From Rutidosis leptorrhynchoides (lineage: Eukaryota; Streptophyta; Magnoliopsida; Asterales; Asteraceae): a stretch of 64,000 bases of DNA. Positions 25,201 through 41,066 of this stretch are shown here, piece after piece. The notes beneath the pieces are model-generated. The model saw only the letters and a list, made by a program, of their open reading frames with translations. It was not told the origin of the DNA and did not search any database. Numbering within the stretch: position 1 is the first letter of the stretch; each line of letters starts with the position of its first letter. Location of the stretch: assembly GCF_046630445.1 (NCBI RefSeq), contig NC_092340.1, positions 18,020,001 through 18,084,000 on the forward strand, written 5' to 3'. The position numbers were made by a program, and so were the translations under genes.

Positions 25201-28200
25201 GTTGGTATCAGAGCGTTGGTCCTAGCGAACCAGGTCTTGCATGAGTGTGTCTAACTGATACGGAGTAGTTGTTTAGATGCATTAGTAAGTCTGGACTTCG
25301 ACCGTGTTTGCATGTTAAAAGTTTTGCTTATTATTTCTTGTCAGAAATTACATGCTTATCATTCTTAAAGTCTAGGCACGTTTTCCTGCATTTATTGCAT
25401 AAATGGTGTATAGACAAAAATTCATATCTTAGCGTATCTGTTACTGTAAACTTTTCCTGACACCTTCCGAAAATTTCTCCGTGATTTATGGAATTTGGTA
25501 TTATATATACATATGTAAATTATGTATTGAAGAATACCAAACTAAATTCTACAATCTAATTCATATCAAAAATCATCTCCCTAATTATACAAGATGGATC
25601 CCGTATCTAGTTCAAATTCCTTAAACTCCGACAGCTATTCCGATATGGATATTCACCTGAATTCCGAAGACAGTGTAACCGGAATGGATCAACCAATCAG
25701 CCATCACCTATTCTGGATGAATTAGGGATGGGTTCGTAGCCTGCTTAGTCATTGGATACAAGAAGAAGGTGATCCCTTCCATCCACCACATTGCCCTCTT
25801 GGCTAGGAACCTGAAGCACTTACCGGCGAACCTATTCGAGACACCATTTTCTCTCTCATTTTCAGAGTGTCTCGTCACGATTATATATTATCTCAAATTC
25901 TAGATCTTATTCGTCCACTCGTCCGAACCGACAATCACCCCGATGTAATAGAAGAAGTCAACGAGCTTCGCGCTCGGGTGGTGGCTTTAGAGAATGTGGT
26001 GCAAAGGTTACAAGCACCAGCAGCAGCACCGGCAGCAACAGCACCACCATCAGTAACACCAACAGTACCATCACCACCACCAACAACAACATCCGCATCC
26101 CACACCTCAACATCACAATCTGTACCTCGAACATCAACGTCATACGCACCATAGATACCAAGGAATACTAACAACAACAAACGATTAAGTATTGATTCAT
26201 AACTTCATCGAATAAATATTTTCCAGAGAATATGTAGTTTCTAAAAGTTTTAGAGATTATATATTCTAGTCCTAGTAGAAAACCAGATGAGATTAATATT
26301 ATGTTAACTCATTAAATCCATGATTACATCTAAGGAAAATATATATGTAGGTATATTTTCATAAAGATTGTAATTAAGAAAATTCTTTTGTACAAACTGT
26401 TAATGGTGAGAATATTTTAACGGATAGGTAATACCCGAGAGATATATAAATTCACAATTAGTATGTTACATTCTTCGATTCTGATTCAACAAATCATTAA
26501 CTATACTCACTACTTTCACAACAATAAATATTCTTTTATAAAAATCAAAGCAACCATCCTCATCCAAATTTGATTACATATTTTGATTTTGACAAATCAA
26601 AATCCAAGTCAAGATTTAACAAAAGACATCATTCTTATATTCCTACATCTTTCGAAGCTATACTTTGACTTCAAAACTGTGCTAGAACATCATAGAACTC
26701 AGAAAATTATTTGTATCATTCAAATTCCTAGAACATCATATGAATATTAACGATTACAATCTATGTTCAAATCCCTCGAAATTCCTGAAGACACTTCAAA
26801 TAATGAATCATCGAGATGATGATCCAACCACATGTTACCGCAGTCTTATACCTGAAAAACCCTCGAAATCAAAGTCATAGTTTAACACGTATCCGTGTCA
26901 GACCCTTTGGCATTTATTAGCTAAAATAACTTTTCAATCCCTTTTCAAAATAGACAGTTTTGTCACCACTCCAGCAAAATCACCTTCAATTGTTCATTCG
27001 AATAAGCCTTATTATAATGATTACCCCTTCATCATTGTTACCGGGGAACCTTTCATATTCCACCACATTAGCAGTAAACTTATCAACAACTTCATTGATC
27101 ATTAAGCCTCTCCGAAAAATCACGATAATTATTCATTGAAACTCTATCAAGTACCCATATACAACTTGTAACAACAATTGTCATACCAACTACTGGAAAT
27201 TAGCAAATCAGTATTTTGAATTTTGTAGCAATTTTTCGCCAACAGTTATATATATACATATAACGTTTACCTTCAAGACTTACAGACTTCGAATGTGAAG
27301 TTTCTGAAAAACAACCTAAACTACGAACTAGTTCTCGAAATCTTAAAAAAAATGCTGATGAAGCAGCAAAAACTGTAAACGACTTTAACAGTCGAAAGTT
27401 TGATGATAAAGAGTAGTGTGTTGGAAAAGCACGGAAAAAGAGAAAATTTGGTACTGGAAAACAAATTGAGCAAACCATGAAGGAGGCTGTGGACAAATCA
27501 CAAAGACTAAACCTGCCTTTAAAGAATCCAAATGATTCAGTGTATGCTGAAGTCATTAACGAATACCTTGCTCCTGACTCTAAACTTTTACGGACAAAAT
27601 CTTCTTCATCGTCTTTCGATATTAGAAGTTCTAAGATATCATCATATCTTTCATTATAAATATCTTCGATGTTTCTGAAGATATCTTCATAACTATTATT
27701 ATCCAAAATCATTTACTTATTCGTGCTATCTGTGTAAAATCATAAAAGAGACTATTTTAGTTTCTAAATTCTGAAACCTTCGAGTTTAAAATATGAATGT
27801 TCTGAAGTAGTGTTGGGAACTGAAGCATGAGTTAGTATAATATAATGACACTTGATCAATGTGATTATATTACAGTAAGTCATGCTGAGCTTCTAATGGA
27901 ACGTGATAAAGGTTCACAGATCATACCCTCATCATGAACCATGTTACATAACTCTTTCATTCTATTTAATCTCTAAATATATCAAGAAAATACTTTCTTG
28001 ATGATTCGGTCATTCCAGATATTCTGGTAATTTGACAAATCAAGATCTTGTCATTACAATTTCTTTCTTAGAACATTAACTATGTTCATTTCTAAATGTA
28101 TAGCTACGAATTATGGACCATTAGTCGCTTGACTTGAAGTCGGGAAGGAAAAACGAAAGCATGGAGCTCCTAAATATAAGGGAAAATATAAAGCCTGATA

Positions 28201-28818
28201 ACAACACATATATTACAAACCGGGTATATCAATGCGTATAGCAATATAAAGACACGGGAGAATGAAAAATACTATAACCCCAAGGTAATAGTAGAAGAAA
28301 ATAATTTCCTCTGGTGGCAGATGAAAAAGAAGAATGAAGGATACGATAGCCAAGAAAATATCAAGAATCAGAACTGGATTAAACATTTCACAATCTTTTG
28401 GAAGTATGAAATAAGGAAGAAGATGTAGGAGTGGTGAAAATAATGAAACGAAAGTAGTTAATTTATAGCAAAATATCAGACATAGCAATCGAGGCAGATT
28501 ACGCATTTAAAGGAAATCTTAATTTCCTTAAATTTCGAAGAATCAAATCTTATTTAGATTATGAAGATTTTCAATTCCTTAAATTCCGGAAATCAATCGT
28601 AACTACGTCAAAAGTTAAGAAGAATCTCTATTCTTTGATTTCACTCTTGTATGATAACTTCTCTCATACACCTCGAGAAATCGGATTGTTTTATCCATAT
28701 TATTCAACGGTGATAAAAGTTTATTTACCAACTCATATTCGTCATGAAAACATTTTTATTGTTAGCCATGACGACCTCACTCAAATTTCGGGACGAAATT
28801 TCTTTAACGGGTAGGTAC
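25201..28818 (+). mobile_element. Internal region 1 of the array
   Basis: 3,618 bp. The primer site is at 25203-25214. From about 25592 to 26154 there are degenerate gag-like coding stretches. The last encodes a 95-residue segment with a coiled-coil-like heptad run (VNELRARVVALENVVQRL) and a Pro/Ala/Thr-rich tail, like the N-terminal Gag part of related plant gypsy elements. The rest has no pol domain. A host-like poly(A)-binding protein fragment lies near 27347-27600. The region ends with the stem-loop at about 28785-28803. Confidence 0.8.
27347..27600 (+). pseudogene. Poly(A)-binding protein gene fragment inside array internal 1
   Basis: Translation on the plus strand gives NADEAAKTVNDFNSRKFDDKE, then VGKARKK, then IEQTMKEAVDKSQRLNL and LKNPNDS. 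This follows plant cytoplasmic poly(A)-binding proteins at the end of RRM3 and the linker into RRM4 (family pattern NADDAA...KFDDKEWYVGKAQKK...FEQ.MKEAADK...NLYVKNLDDS). It is too short and degenerate to be functional. It is probably host sequence captured by the element before the array was duplicated, because the second internal carries the same fragment. Confidence 0.75.
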
Positions 28819-29683
28819 TGTGACGACCCGGAAATTTCTGACCAAATTTAAACTTTATCTTTAAAATGATTTAATGTTTTCGACACGATAAGCAAAGTCT
28901 GTAATGTTGAGTCTCAAGTTTTGGAACTATATTCATGTAATCAATTATTCTTTGACTGTTTTCGAAGATTCACGAACAATATATATATATATAACTTAAT
29001 GCGAATATATATATGATTTCAAGTTATTTAGTAAACGATAGTAACATTCGATTATTGATTCGATTGATATTTAGATAAGTTAACTAAAACGTTTAAGATG
29101 AACCAGAAAATCACTATTTGCAACAGTAAAAAAACTTTGCTACAGTAAAACACTATTTTAAAATGAAAATGTATATATGTATCTGTATATACTACGAGAC
29201 GATGATTTATAGAAGCAAATAACCAAAACACTTAATTGATTGAAGTCACACTTCGAGTGACATAGTTTATCAATGATTAAGTTTAATTTTTAATAAAGGT
29301 ACACGTCGCGTAACGAAAAGTACTAGTTTTCTAAGCGTACGAAAATGCATTCGAGAAACCGGAACCGGGACATAAGTCGAGTGACAATGTACGAGTCAAC
29401 GGACCAAAAATTACAAGTCAACTATGCACGTGAATATAATATAATATATAATTAATTAAATAATTTAAATATATTATATATATTACATTTAAATACGTCG
29501 ACAAGCAAAATAACAAACTAACGTGAGCTGTAAAAAGAGGCCATGCGATCGCATGGCCAAAGGCCTTCGAAACCATGCGATCGCATGAGGCAAAATTTCA
29601 GGAAAGGCCTATAAAAGTCGAGCTCGTTCACTGAATTGCACACACACACACATATATCATCCATCTTACTCTGTATTTATTTA

Positions 29684-29734
<51 letters not shown>

Positions 29735-29741
29735 GATTAAT

Positions 29742-29775
<34 letters not shown>

Positions 29776-31436
29776 GTATTATTATTATACATAAAATACT
29801 ACGACGAAGTCATGAGCGTGTCACTTTCAAAATGGGTTTTCAAGCGGGATAGAGCTAAGGAAATTATGGGTTATAGCTATGGAGGTTATGGGTAATGTAC
29901 GTGGGTATTATTGGCAAGTCAAATCTAGTGTTTATCGTCTCTGTTGCGTCTACGTACTTCCCTGCAATATTGAATCACGATATTGATACGTGAGCATTCA
30001 TATTTTATCTTTTATATATTAATTGTGTATCCATGTCTAGTGCTCGAGTATATATATTTATGCATGCTTGTATGCTAAATTTCGTCGTTAAACAGTTTAT
30101 AATGAATCACGAATTAAATACATATATTGCTAGTAAAAGGTATATGATATACATGTTTTTGGAAAGCTGGCGAAAAATCAATAACTTTTCATTTAGAAAT
30201 CGCGTAATTTCGATGAACGAATCAAAAGATATGATCAACTGAATTATGATTGACGTTAATTAGAATTGCTTATGAATCTGCAATTAATATTTAAACAACT
30301 TGTTTGTAAGATTGATAAATTGGATTTTTGAATATTACCAACCGAGTAAATGAATCCTTATATAAGGTACGTCTCGTTTTGTTGAACTATTGTCAAAATT
30401 GACTTTTTGAAACGACTTTGGATGACTTTTGTATGTCGATCTCGAACATTAGAATTGTGATACACTATGACCTGACTTAGCTTGATAGACGTTTATTGAC
30501 CAACATATGTTCTCTAGGTTGAGATCTACGGTTATTTGGTAATCCGAGTTTCGGTCACATTTTGGTGAACGACTTTATATGCTGCTAAGGTGAGTTTCAT
30601 TTGCTCCCTTTTTAATTGCTTTTGCAATATATATTTTTGGGCTGAGAATACATGCACTTTATTTTAAACACAATGGATACAAGTACATACTAAATTCTAC
30701 ACCGAGTTTGAACCGAAAATCCCTTAGCTTTGGTAACTAGTAACTGCCGGTTATAAGAACTGGTGGGCGCGAGTAGTTATATATGGATCCATAGGGCTTG
30801 ACATCCCCGTCTGTCCCAGGTATAGAAACCCTAGCCTGAACTATAAAACAGACGTATGTTATTTGAGTGTATTGTACATGTTGGTTGCATGTATGTTAAA
30901 ACAGGGGTACTTATTATAACGTTAAAGCTTAGTTACCAGGGTGCTCAATCTTGTAGAATAATTTGATAAACGTTTCTGGATGAAATAACTGAAATCTTGT
31001 GATCCACATTTATGTACAGATTATGCAAAACATTAAAACTATGAACTCACCAACCTTTGTGTTGACACTTGTTAGCATGTTTATTATCAGGTTCCCTAGA
31101 AGTCTTCCGCTGTTTGCTTATATGTTAGACAAGCTATGTGCATGGAGTCTTACATGACATATTTTTCAAGGAAACGTTGCATTCACCAAATCATCACCAT
31201 GTATCTTATTTTGACTGCATTGTCAACGGAAGTACTATTGTAAACTATTATTTACGGTGATTGTCTATATGTAGAAATCATCAGATATCGAAAACCTTTG
31301 ATTTAAATATTCATTTATGGTGAGCCTTTTCAAAAGAATACAATGTTTACAAAACGTATCATATAGAGGTCAAATACCTCGCAATGAAATCGATGGATGA
31401 CGTGTCCGTCCATATGGATTTGGAGCGATCGTCACA
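28819..31436 (+). repeat. Array LTR 2
   Basis: 2,618 bp, shared between the two units. The 20-bp perfect palindrome GGCCATGCGATCGCATGGCC is at 29539-29558, the second palindrome at 29574-29587, and TATAAAA at 29610-29616. An ATT microsatellite follows at about 29685-29790. Confidence 0.93.
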
Positions 31437-34400
31437 GTTGGTATCAGAGCGTTGATCCTAGCGAACCAGGTCTTGCATGAGTGTGTCTAACTGATACGGA
31501 GTAGTTGTTAAGATGCATTAGTAACTCTGGACTTCGTCCGTGTTTGCATGTTAAAAGTTTTGCTTATTATTTCTTGTCGGAAATTACATGCTTATCATTC
31601 TTAAAGTCTAGAAACGTTTTCCTGTATTTATTGCATAAATGGTGTATAGACAAAAATTCATATCTTGGCGTATCTGTTACTGTAAACTTTTCCTGACACC
31701 TTCCGAAAATTTCTCCGTGATTTATGGAATTTGGTATTATATATACATATGTAAATTATGTATTGAAGAATACCAAACTAAATTCTACAATCTAATTCAT
31801 ATCAAAAATCATCTCCCTAATTATACAAGATGGATCCCGTATCTAGTTCAAATTCCTTAAACTCCGACAGCTATTCCGATATGGATATTCACCTGAATTC
31901 CGAAGACAGTGTAACCGGAATGGATCAACCAATCAGCCATCACCTAATCTGGATGAATTAGGGATGGGTTCGTAGCCTGCTTAGTCATTGGATACAAGAA
32001 GAAGGTGATCCCTTCCATCCACCACATTGCCCTCTTGGCGAGGAACCTGAAGCACTTACCGGCGAACCTATTCGAGACACCATTTTCTCTCTCATTTTCA
32101 GAGTGTCTCGTCATGATTATATATTATCTCAAATTCTAGATCTTATTCGTCCACTCGTCCGAACCGACAATCACCCCGATGTAATAGAAGAAGTCAACGA
32201 GCTTCGCGCTCGGGTGGTGGCTTTAGAGAATGTGGTGCAAAGGTTACAAGCACCAGCAGCAGCACCGGCAGCAACAGCACCACCATCAGTAACACCAACA
32301 GTACCATCACCACCACCAACAACAACATCCGCATCCCACACCTCAACATCACAATCTGTACCTCGAACATTAACGTCATACGCACCATAGATACCAAGGA
32401 ATACCAACAACAACAAACGATGAAGTATTGATTCATAACTTCATCGAAGAAATATTTTGTAGAGAATATGTAGTTTCTAAAAGTTTTAGAGATTATATAT
32501 TCTAGTCTTAGTCGAAAACCAGATGAGATTAATATTATGTTAACTCATTAAATCCATGATTACATCTAAGGAAAATATATATGTAGGTATATTTTCATAA
32601 AGATTGTAATTAAGAAAATTCTTTTGTAAAAACTGTTAATGGTGAGAATATTTTAACGGGTAGGTAATACCCGAGAGATATATAAATTCACAATTAGTAT
32701 GTTACATTCTTCGATTCTGATTCAACAAATCATTAACTATACTCACTACTTTCACAACAATAAATATTCTTTTATAAAAATCAAAGCAACCATCCTCATC
32801 CAAATTAGATTACATATTCTGATTTTGACAAATCAAAATCCAAGTCAAGATTTAACAAAAGACATCATTCTTAGATTCCTACATCTTTTGAAGCTATACT
32901 TTGACTTCAAAACTGTGCTAGAACATCCTAGAACCCAGAAAAGTATTTGTATCATTCAAATTCCTAGAACATCATATGAATATTAACGATTACAATCTAT
33001 GTTCAAATCCCTCGAAATTCCTGAAGACACTTCAAATAATGAATCATCGAGATGATGATCCAACCACATGTTACCGCAGTCTTATACCTGAAAAACCCTC
33101 GAAATCAAAGTCATAGTTTAACACGTATCCGTGTCAGACCCTTTGGCATTTATTAGCTAAAATAACTTTTCAATCCCTTTTCAAAATAGACAGTTTTGTC
33201 ACCACTCCAGCAAAATCACCTTCAATTGTTCATTCGAATAAGCCTTATTATAATGATTACCCCTTCATCATTGTTACCGGGGAACCTTTCATATTCCACC
33301 ACATTAGCAGTAAACTTATCAACAACTTCATTGATCATTAAGCCTCTCCGAAAAATCACGATAATTATTCATTGAAACTCTATCAAGTACCCATATACAA
33401 CTTGTAACAACAATTGTCATACCAACTACTGGAAATTAGCAAATCAGTATTTTGAATTTTGTAGCAATTTTTCGCCAACAGTTATATATATACATATAAC
33501 GTTTACCTTCAAGACTTACAGACTTCGAATGTGAAGTTTCTGAAAAACACCCTAAACTACGAACTAGTTCTCGAAATCTTAAAAAAAAATGCTGATGAAG
33601 CAGCAAAAACTGTAAACGACTTTAACAGTCGAAAGTTTGATGATAAAGAGTAGTGTGTTGGAAAAGCACGGAAAAAGAGAAAATTTGGTACTGGAAAACA
33701 AATTGAGCAAACCATGAAGGAGGCTGTGGACAAATCACAAAGACTAAACCTGCCTTTAAAGAATCCAAATGATTCAGTGTATGCTGAAGTCATTAACGAA
33801 TACCTTGCTCCTGACTCTAAACTTTTACGGACAAAATCTTCTTCATCATCTTTCGATATTAGAAGTTCTAAGATATCGTCATATCTTTCATTATAAATAT
33901 CTTCGATGTTTCTGAAGGTATCTTCATAACTATTGTTATCCAAAATCATTTACTTATTCGTGCTATCTGTGTAAAATCATAAAAGAGACTATTTTAGTTT
34001 CTAAATTCTGAAACCTTCGAGTTTAAAATATGAATGTTCTGAAGTAGTGTTGGGAACTGAAGCATGAGTTAGTATAATATAATGACACTTGATCAATGTG
34101 ATTATATTACAGTAAGTCATGCTGAGCTTCTAATGGAACGTGATAAAGGTTCACAGATCATACCCTCATCATGAACCATGTTACATAACTCTTTCATTCT
34201 ATTTAATCTCTAATATATCAAGAAAATACTTTTCTTGATGATTCGGTCATTCCAGATATTCTGGTAATTTGACAAATCAAGATCGTGTCATTACAATTTC
34301 TTTCTTAGAACATTAACTATGTTCATTCCGAAATGTATAGCTACGAATTATGGACCATTAGTCGCTTGACTTGAAGTCGGGAAGGAAAAACGAAAGCATG

Positions 34401-35055
34401 GAGCTCCTAAATATAAGGGAAAATATAAAGCCTGACAACAACACATATATTACAAACCGTGTATATCAATGCGTATAGCAATATAAAGACACGGGAGAAT
34501 GAAAAATACTATAACCCCAAGGTAATAGTAGAAGAAAATAATTTCCTCTGGTGGCAGATGAAAAAGAAGAATGAAGGATACGATAACCAAGAAAATATCA
34601 AGAATCGGAACTGGATTAAACATTTCACAATCTTTTGGAAGTATGAAATAAGGAAGAAGATGTAGGAGTGGTGAAAATAATGAAATGAAAGTAGTTAATT
34701 TATAGCAAAATATCAGACATAGCAATCGAGGCAGATTACGCATTTAAAGAAAATCTTAATTTCCTTAAATTTCGAAGAATCAAATCTTATTTAGATTGTG
34801 AAGATTTTCTATTCCTTAAATTCCGGAAATCAATCGTAACTACGTCAAAAGTTAAGACGAATCTCTATTCTTTCATTTCACTCTTGTACGATAACTTCTC
34901 CCATACACCTCGAGAAATCGGATTGTTTTATCCATATTATTCAACGGTGATAAAATTCTATTTACCAACTCATATTCGTCATGAAAACATTTTTATTGTT
35001 AGCCATGACGACCTCACTCAAATTTCAGGACGAAATTTCTTTAACGGGTAGGTAC
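31437..35055 (+). mobile_element. Internal region 2 of the array
   Basis: 3,619 bp, nearly identical to internal 1 by eye, with scattered substitutions. Primer site 31439-31450, gag-like remnants about 31829-32390, the stem-loop at about 35022-35040, and no pol domain. It begins and ends exactly like internal 1. Confidence 0.8.
33584..33837 (+). pseudogene. Poly(A)-binding protein gene fragment inside array internal 2
   Basis: Second copy of the fragment at 27347-27600, with the same KFDDKE, VGKARKK and MKEAVDKSQ segments. It is non-functional, and its presence shows that capture preceded the array duplication. Confidence 0.72.
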
Positions 35056-37765
<2,710 letters not shown>

Positions 37766-38512
37766 GTATACAATTCTTTTAGTCAAAAAAATTGATTGAA
37801 GCTTAACTCTCTAGAATATATACATGTAACCTTCTAAACTTTATTACTCTATTCATCTCTAGTTTAAATTTTCGATTAAATTTCGTATAATTGGTTTTTC
37901 TTTTCTATTGCATCAGTTATTCAGTATTGTAAATTTTCGATATATGAGCGTTCTTAATGTTAATGTAGCTAACGCCGATAAAACAACCAGCTAATGAATT
38001 AAAACAACATCCTTTCAATTCATTCCATTCCATGGCCATGCAATTCCACTTGTAATTCTAACCATACATTTAGCTTTGTGCAGATATTTTGTTGCTAATG
38101 TTATGCTATTCATAAGAACAACTCATGAGTACTTGTATAGAACGATAACTCCGCACAACAAAAGGTACATCGTGAACATTCTCCAAAGTAAACTTTACAA
38201 ACATTACAGATTGCACTTTACAAACATTACAGATTGCACTCTAGTTGATTGTCTTTTATATCTTACACAACTACACTTTTAACAGTTGTTATGCTAAAGC
38301 AAGCTAAAAAGTAGGTTTCCTTCAACACCCTTTTAAGGATACTCGATCCAGCCGGTAAAATTAGAAACCAAGATCTTCTAACCCTTGACGATCTTCTCAC
38401 ACATCTATTCGACTATACCAGAATTATTAGCCAATGAAACAATCATGTATAAGAAATGTCTTTGTACAAGGTTGAAGGACTTCACTAAAATGTGTAAATC
38501 TACAAGTGTATT
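37766..38512. other. Intergenic DNA before the SINE
   Basis: AT-rich, no gene seen. A 20-bp word is tandemly repeated at about 38200-38240 (AACATTACAGATTGCACT core). A 42-bp unit (GACTTCACTAAAATGTG...) begins near 38479, and its second copy is split by the SINE. Confidence 0.5.
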
Positions 38513-38527
38513 AGTAAATGACTTCAC

Positions 38528-38757
38528 GAAGTTGTGATGTGTTCCAGCGGTTGGTGACCTGCCTCATTTAGGGGAGGTCAGGAGTTCGACCCCCGTTGGA
38601 TACATATTAAAAACACAATTTAAAGGTTTCCTCCCGGGCAGCGATGGGGGCGAGGTTATTATCGCTGCATCGGCATAGTCGAAACGGGAGATGATCGCAA
38701 CGGGTGGTTTAGTCCCCCTCGGGTGATCCCAATTGCTGTAAAAAAAAAAAAAAAAAA
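38528..38757 (+). mobile_element. tRNA-derived SINE with poly(A) tail
   Basis: 230 bp. A tRNA-like head has an A-box-like AGCGGTTGGTGA near 38545 and a B box (GAGTTCGACCCCC) near 38582. An unrelated body ends GGTGATCCCAATTGCTGT, followed by an 18-19-base A run. A perfect 15-bp target duplication AGTAAATGACTTCAC flanks it at 38513-38527 and 38758-38772. The 3' body (GGGTGGTT..AGTCCCCCT..G.GTGATCCCAA) is shared with the minus-strand SINE near 46.1-46.4 kb. Confidence 0.88.
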
Positions 38758-38937
38758 AGTAAATGACTTCACTAAAATGTGTAAATCTACAAGTGTATTT
38801 AATGAATTAACACAATATCATTATTATTTTTGGAAACCAGTAAAAATGAAATTCATAAAACGGACCCAATCCGGGTTATAACTTATAAACATAACAAAAC
38901 CCGTCAAAATGACCCAAACACTTGTTTTCTTCCCGCC

Positions 38938-41066
38938 ATGTCATCCTTCTGTTCAACAACCCTATCCTCTTTCCCTACCAAAACCCTAACCCCCAATTCA
39001 AAACTCCAAAACCCTAACCACAAATCATCCAATTTCTACCCAATCGCTGTCGTTACTTCCACGTGTCACTACGAATCTGAAAGAGGTATCCAATTCGAAA
39101 CTGGCGACACCTTCTTCCGCCACGAAAGTGCCACAGGCCGTGATCTCGTTGTTCTCGCAGCCGCTCTTCACAAAAAATCAAACAGTAAATTAAGAGTTCT
39201 CGACGCAATGTGCGGTTGCGGAATTCGCTCAATGCGCTACTTAGCTGAAGCTAAAGCCGATTTTGTATTAGCTAATGATGCAAATGAGGATTGTAATGAT
39301 GTCATTGTCTCGAATTTATCGAGCGTTTCGAGTGAAGACGAAGGGAGGTGGTGTGTGAATCATTCGGTTGCGAATCGGCTTTTGGCTGAGCGATATGTGG
39401 AAAGGGATTATTTCGATTTAATAGATATCGATTCGTTTGGAAGTGATTCTAGTTCAATTAGGTTTGCTCTTGATACTGTAACATTGGGCGGGTTGCTTTA
39501 TATTACATCAACTGATGGTTTTTCATCTGGTGGTCATCGGCCTGATCAGTGAGTTTAACATTTGTATACTTGTATACTTGTAGTTTATTCCAATTCGAAT
39601 GCTTACTAACAAATGCATATGTATGGTATCTTTTATTTATGTTTCAGTACTTTAGCTGCGTATGGGGCGTATATTCGCCCGTTGCCCTATTCGAATGAAA
39701 TGGGTTTACGGATGCTTATAGGCGGTGCAATTCGCGAGGCTTCTGTGTTGGGATATTACGTAACACCACTATTCTCGTACTATTCGTACCATGGACCCAT
39801 CTTCAGAGTATTGCTACGCGTTAACCGAGGAAAGACACCCCATGGCATGTACTGTTCGTTAAAGTTAAAGTGTTTACTTTACAACTTTACATAAACTTAT
39901 TAATGCCAAGTAATCGACTTAAAAGGCATATATCAAGAACAGAGAACATAAGATCCAAAAAGTTTCAGTTAGGGGTATTTGCTAAGTTACAAATTGTTGA
40001 AATTTGAGGAATGTTTTTATACTGATAAAGATAAAGAAATTACCAAATACATCTAGTTGACGAATTTTGGATCTTACATTATCTTTATGTTCAATTAATT
40101 AATGTTATTATATACTCTTTTTTTAATAGTATAGTATTCATGTGACAGGCACTATGGGTTTATTTGCTACTGCGATTCTTGTGGCCACTCTCAAGCTATT
40201 TCATTTGAACAACTTGGTCACATGAAATGTCCTTGTGGATCAGATGTATGGTTTCCGCTTCTAACCTTACATCGTCATAACATCACACGTTGGTTTGATT
40301 TGTAATAGTCCTTATTTCGTTTATGGGTCTGTTCCCATTAAAGCGTGTTTATATTTTGTAGTGAAAACTATCCAAAATGGTCTAAAACTGTCATATCTTA
40401 CAGGTACCCGACTCACTTGTAGTTTCTGGGCCTATGTGGACTGGGCCGCTTCATTGTACAGCCTATCTTAAAGAAATGCTTACTTTGGCAGGGGAATGGG
40501 GATGGTTGGGTGATGGCTCAAAAAATGATTTTGATAAGTTATTACGCCGAATGATTGATGAAAGTGATCCTAAATTATCACTTGGTTACATCCAACATGA
40601 TGAGGTACTTACTATAATACTGTCTTTCTATGTTCTAAAAGTTGTTTAGTGCCGTTTCACCAGTTATTGAGTATTATGTTGATTACTATATACGGAGTAA
40701 CAGTTAGCAAGTCGTGCAAAGGTCAATTCTCCTCCTGTCCTGACGCTAATGAGTGCCATCAGGAAGGTACTTGCTCTAAGATCGAAATCTTATTCCTTTC
40801 TGTAGTGTTAAAAATAACTTGATATAAACGCAATGATCACTCAACAATGCACAACTGCCATTGGTACATTACCGAAATGTTGATATAAACCTGGAACTAT
40901 AAAAATTATATTTTTAATTGATGTCTTCATATTGTTATGGTATCAATTATAGGAAGGATACGTTGTTTGTAGATCACACATTTCCAACAATGCAATCAAG
41001 ACAAATTGTCCAATGTCCGAGTGTATTAGGATCGCAAAGGAAATTCAACGACACCGAGTAAAATAA
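38938..41066 (+). CDS. TRM1-like tRNA (guanine-N2)-dimethyltransferase (six exons)
   Basis: Trm1-family enzyme that dimethylates N2 of guanosine, classically G26 of tRNA, using S-adenosylmethionine. Exons: 38938-39548, 39648-39848, 40149-40245, 40404-40604, 40704-40766, 40953-41066. All introns are GT-AG and the total is 1,287 nt, 428 residues. The ATG at 38938 starts MSSFCSTT, a Ser/Thr-rich transit-peptide-like N-terminus that suggests plastid or mitochondrion. SAM motif DAMCGCGIRS lies at about 89-98 and the catalytic DIDSFGS near 163-169. Exon 2 holds LRMLIGGAIREAS and FSYYSYHG, and exon 3 has a Cys cluster (CYCDSCG, CPCG) that may bind zinc. The last exon holds the family ending NAIKTNCPMSE. 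The short length and DSFG rather than DPYG recall the shorter plant Trm1-like type. Its last three exons are duplicated downstream. Confidence 0.88.
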
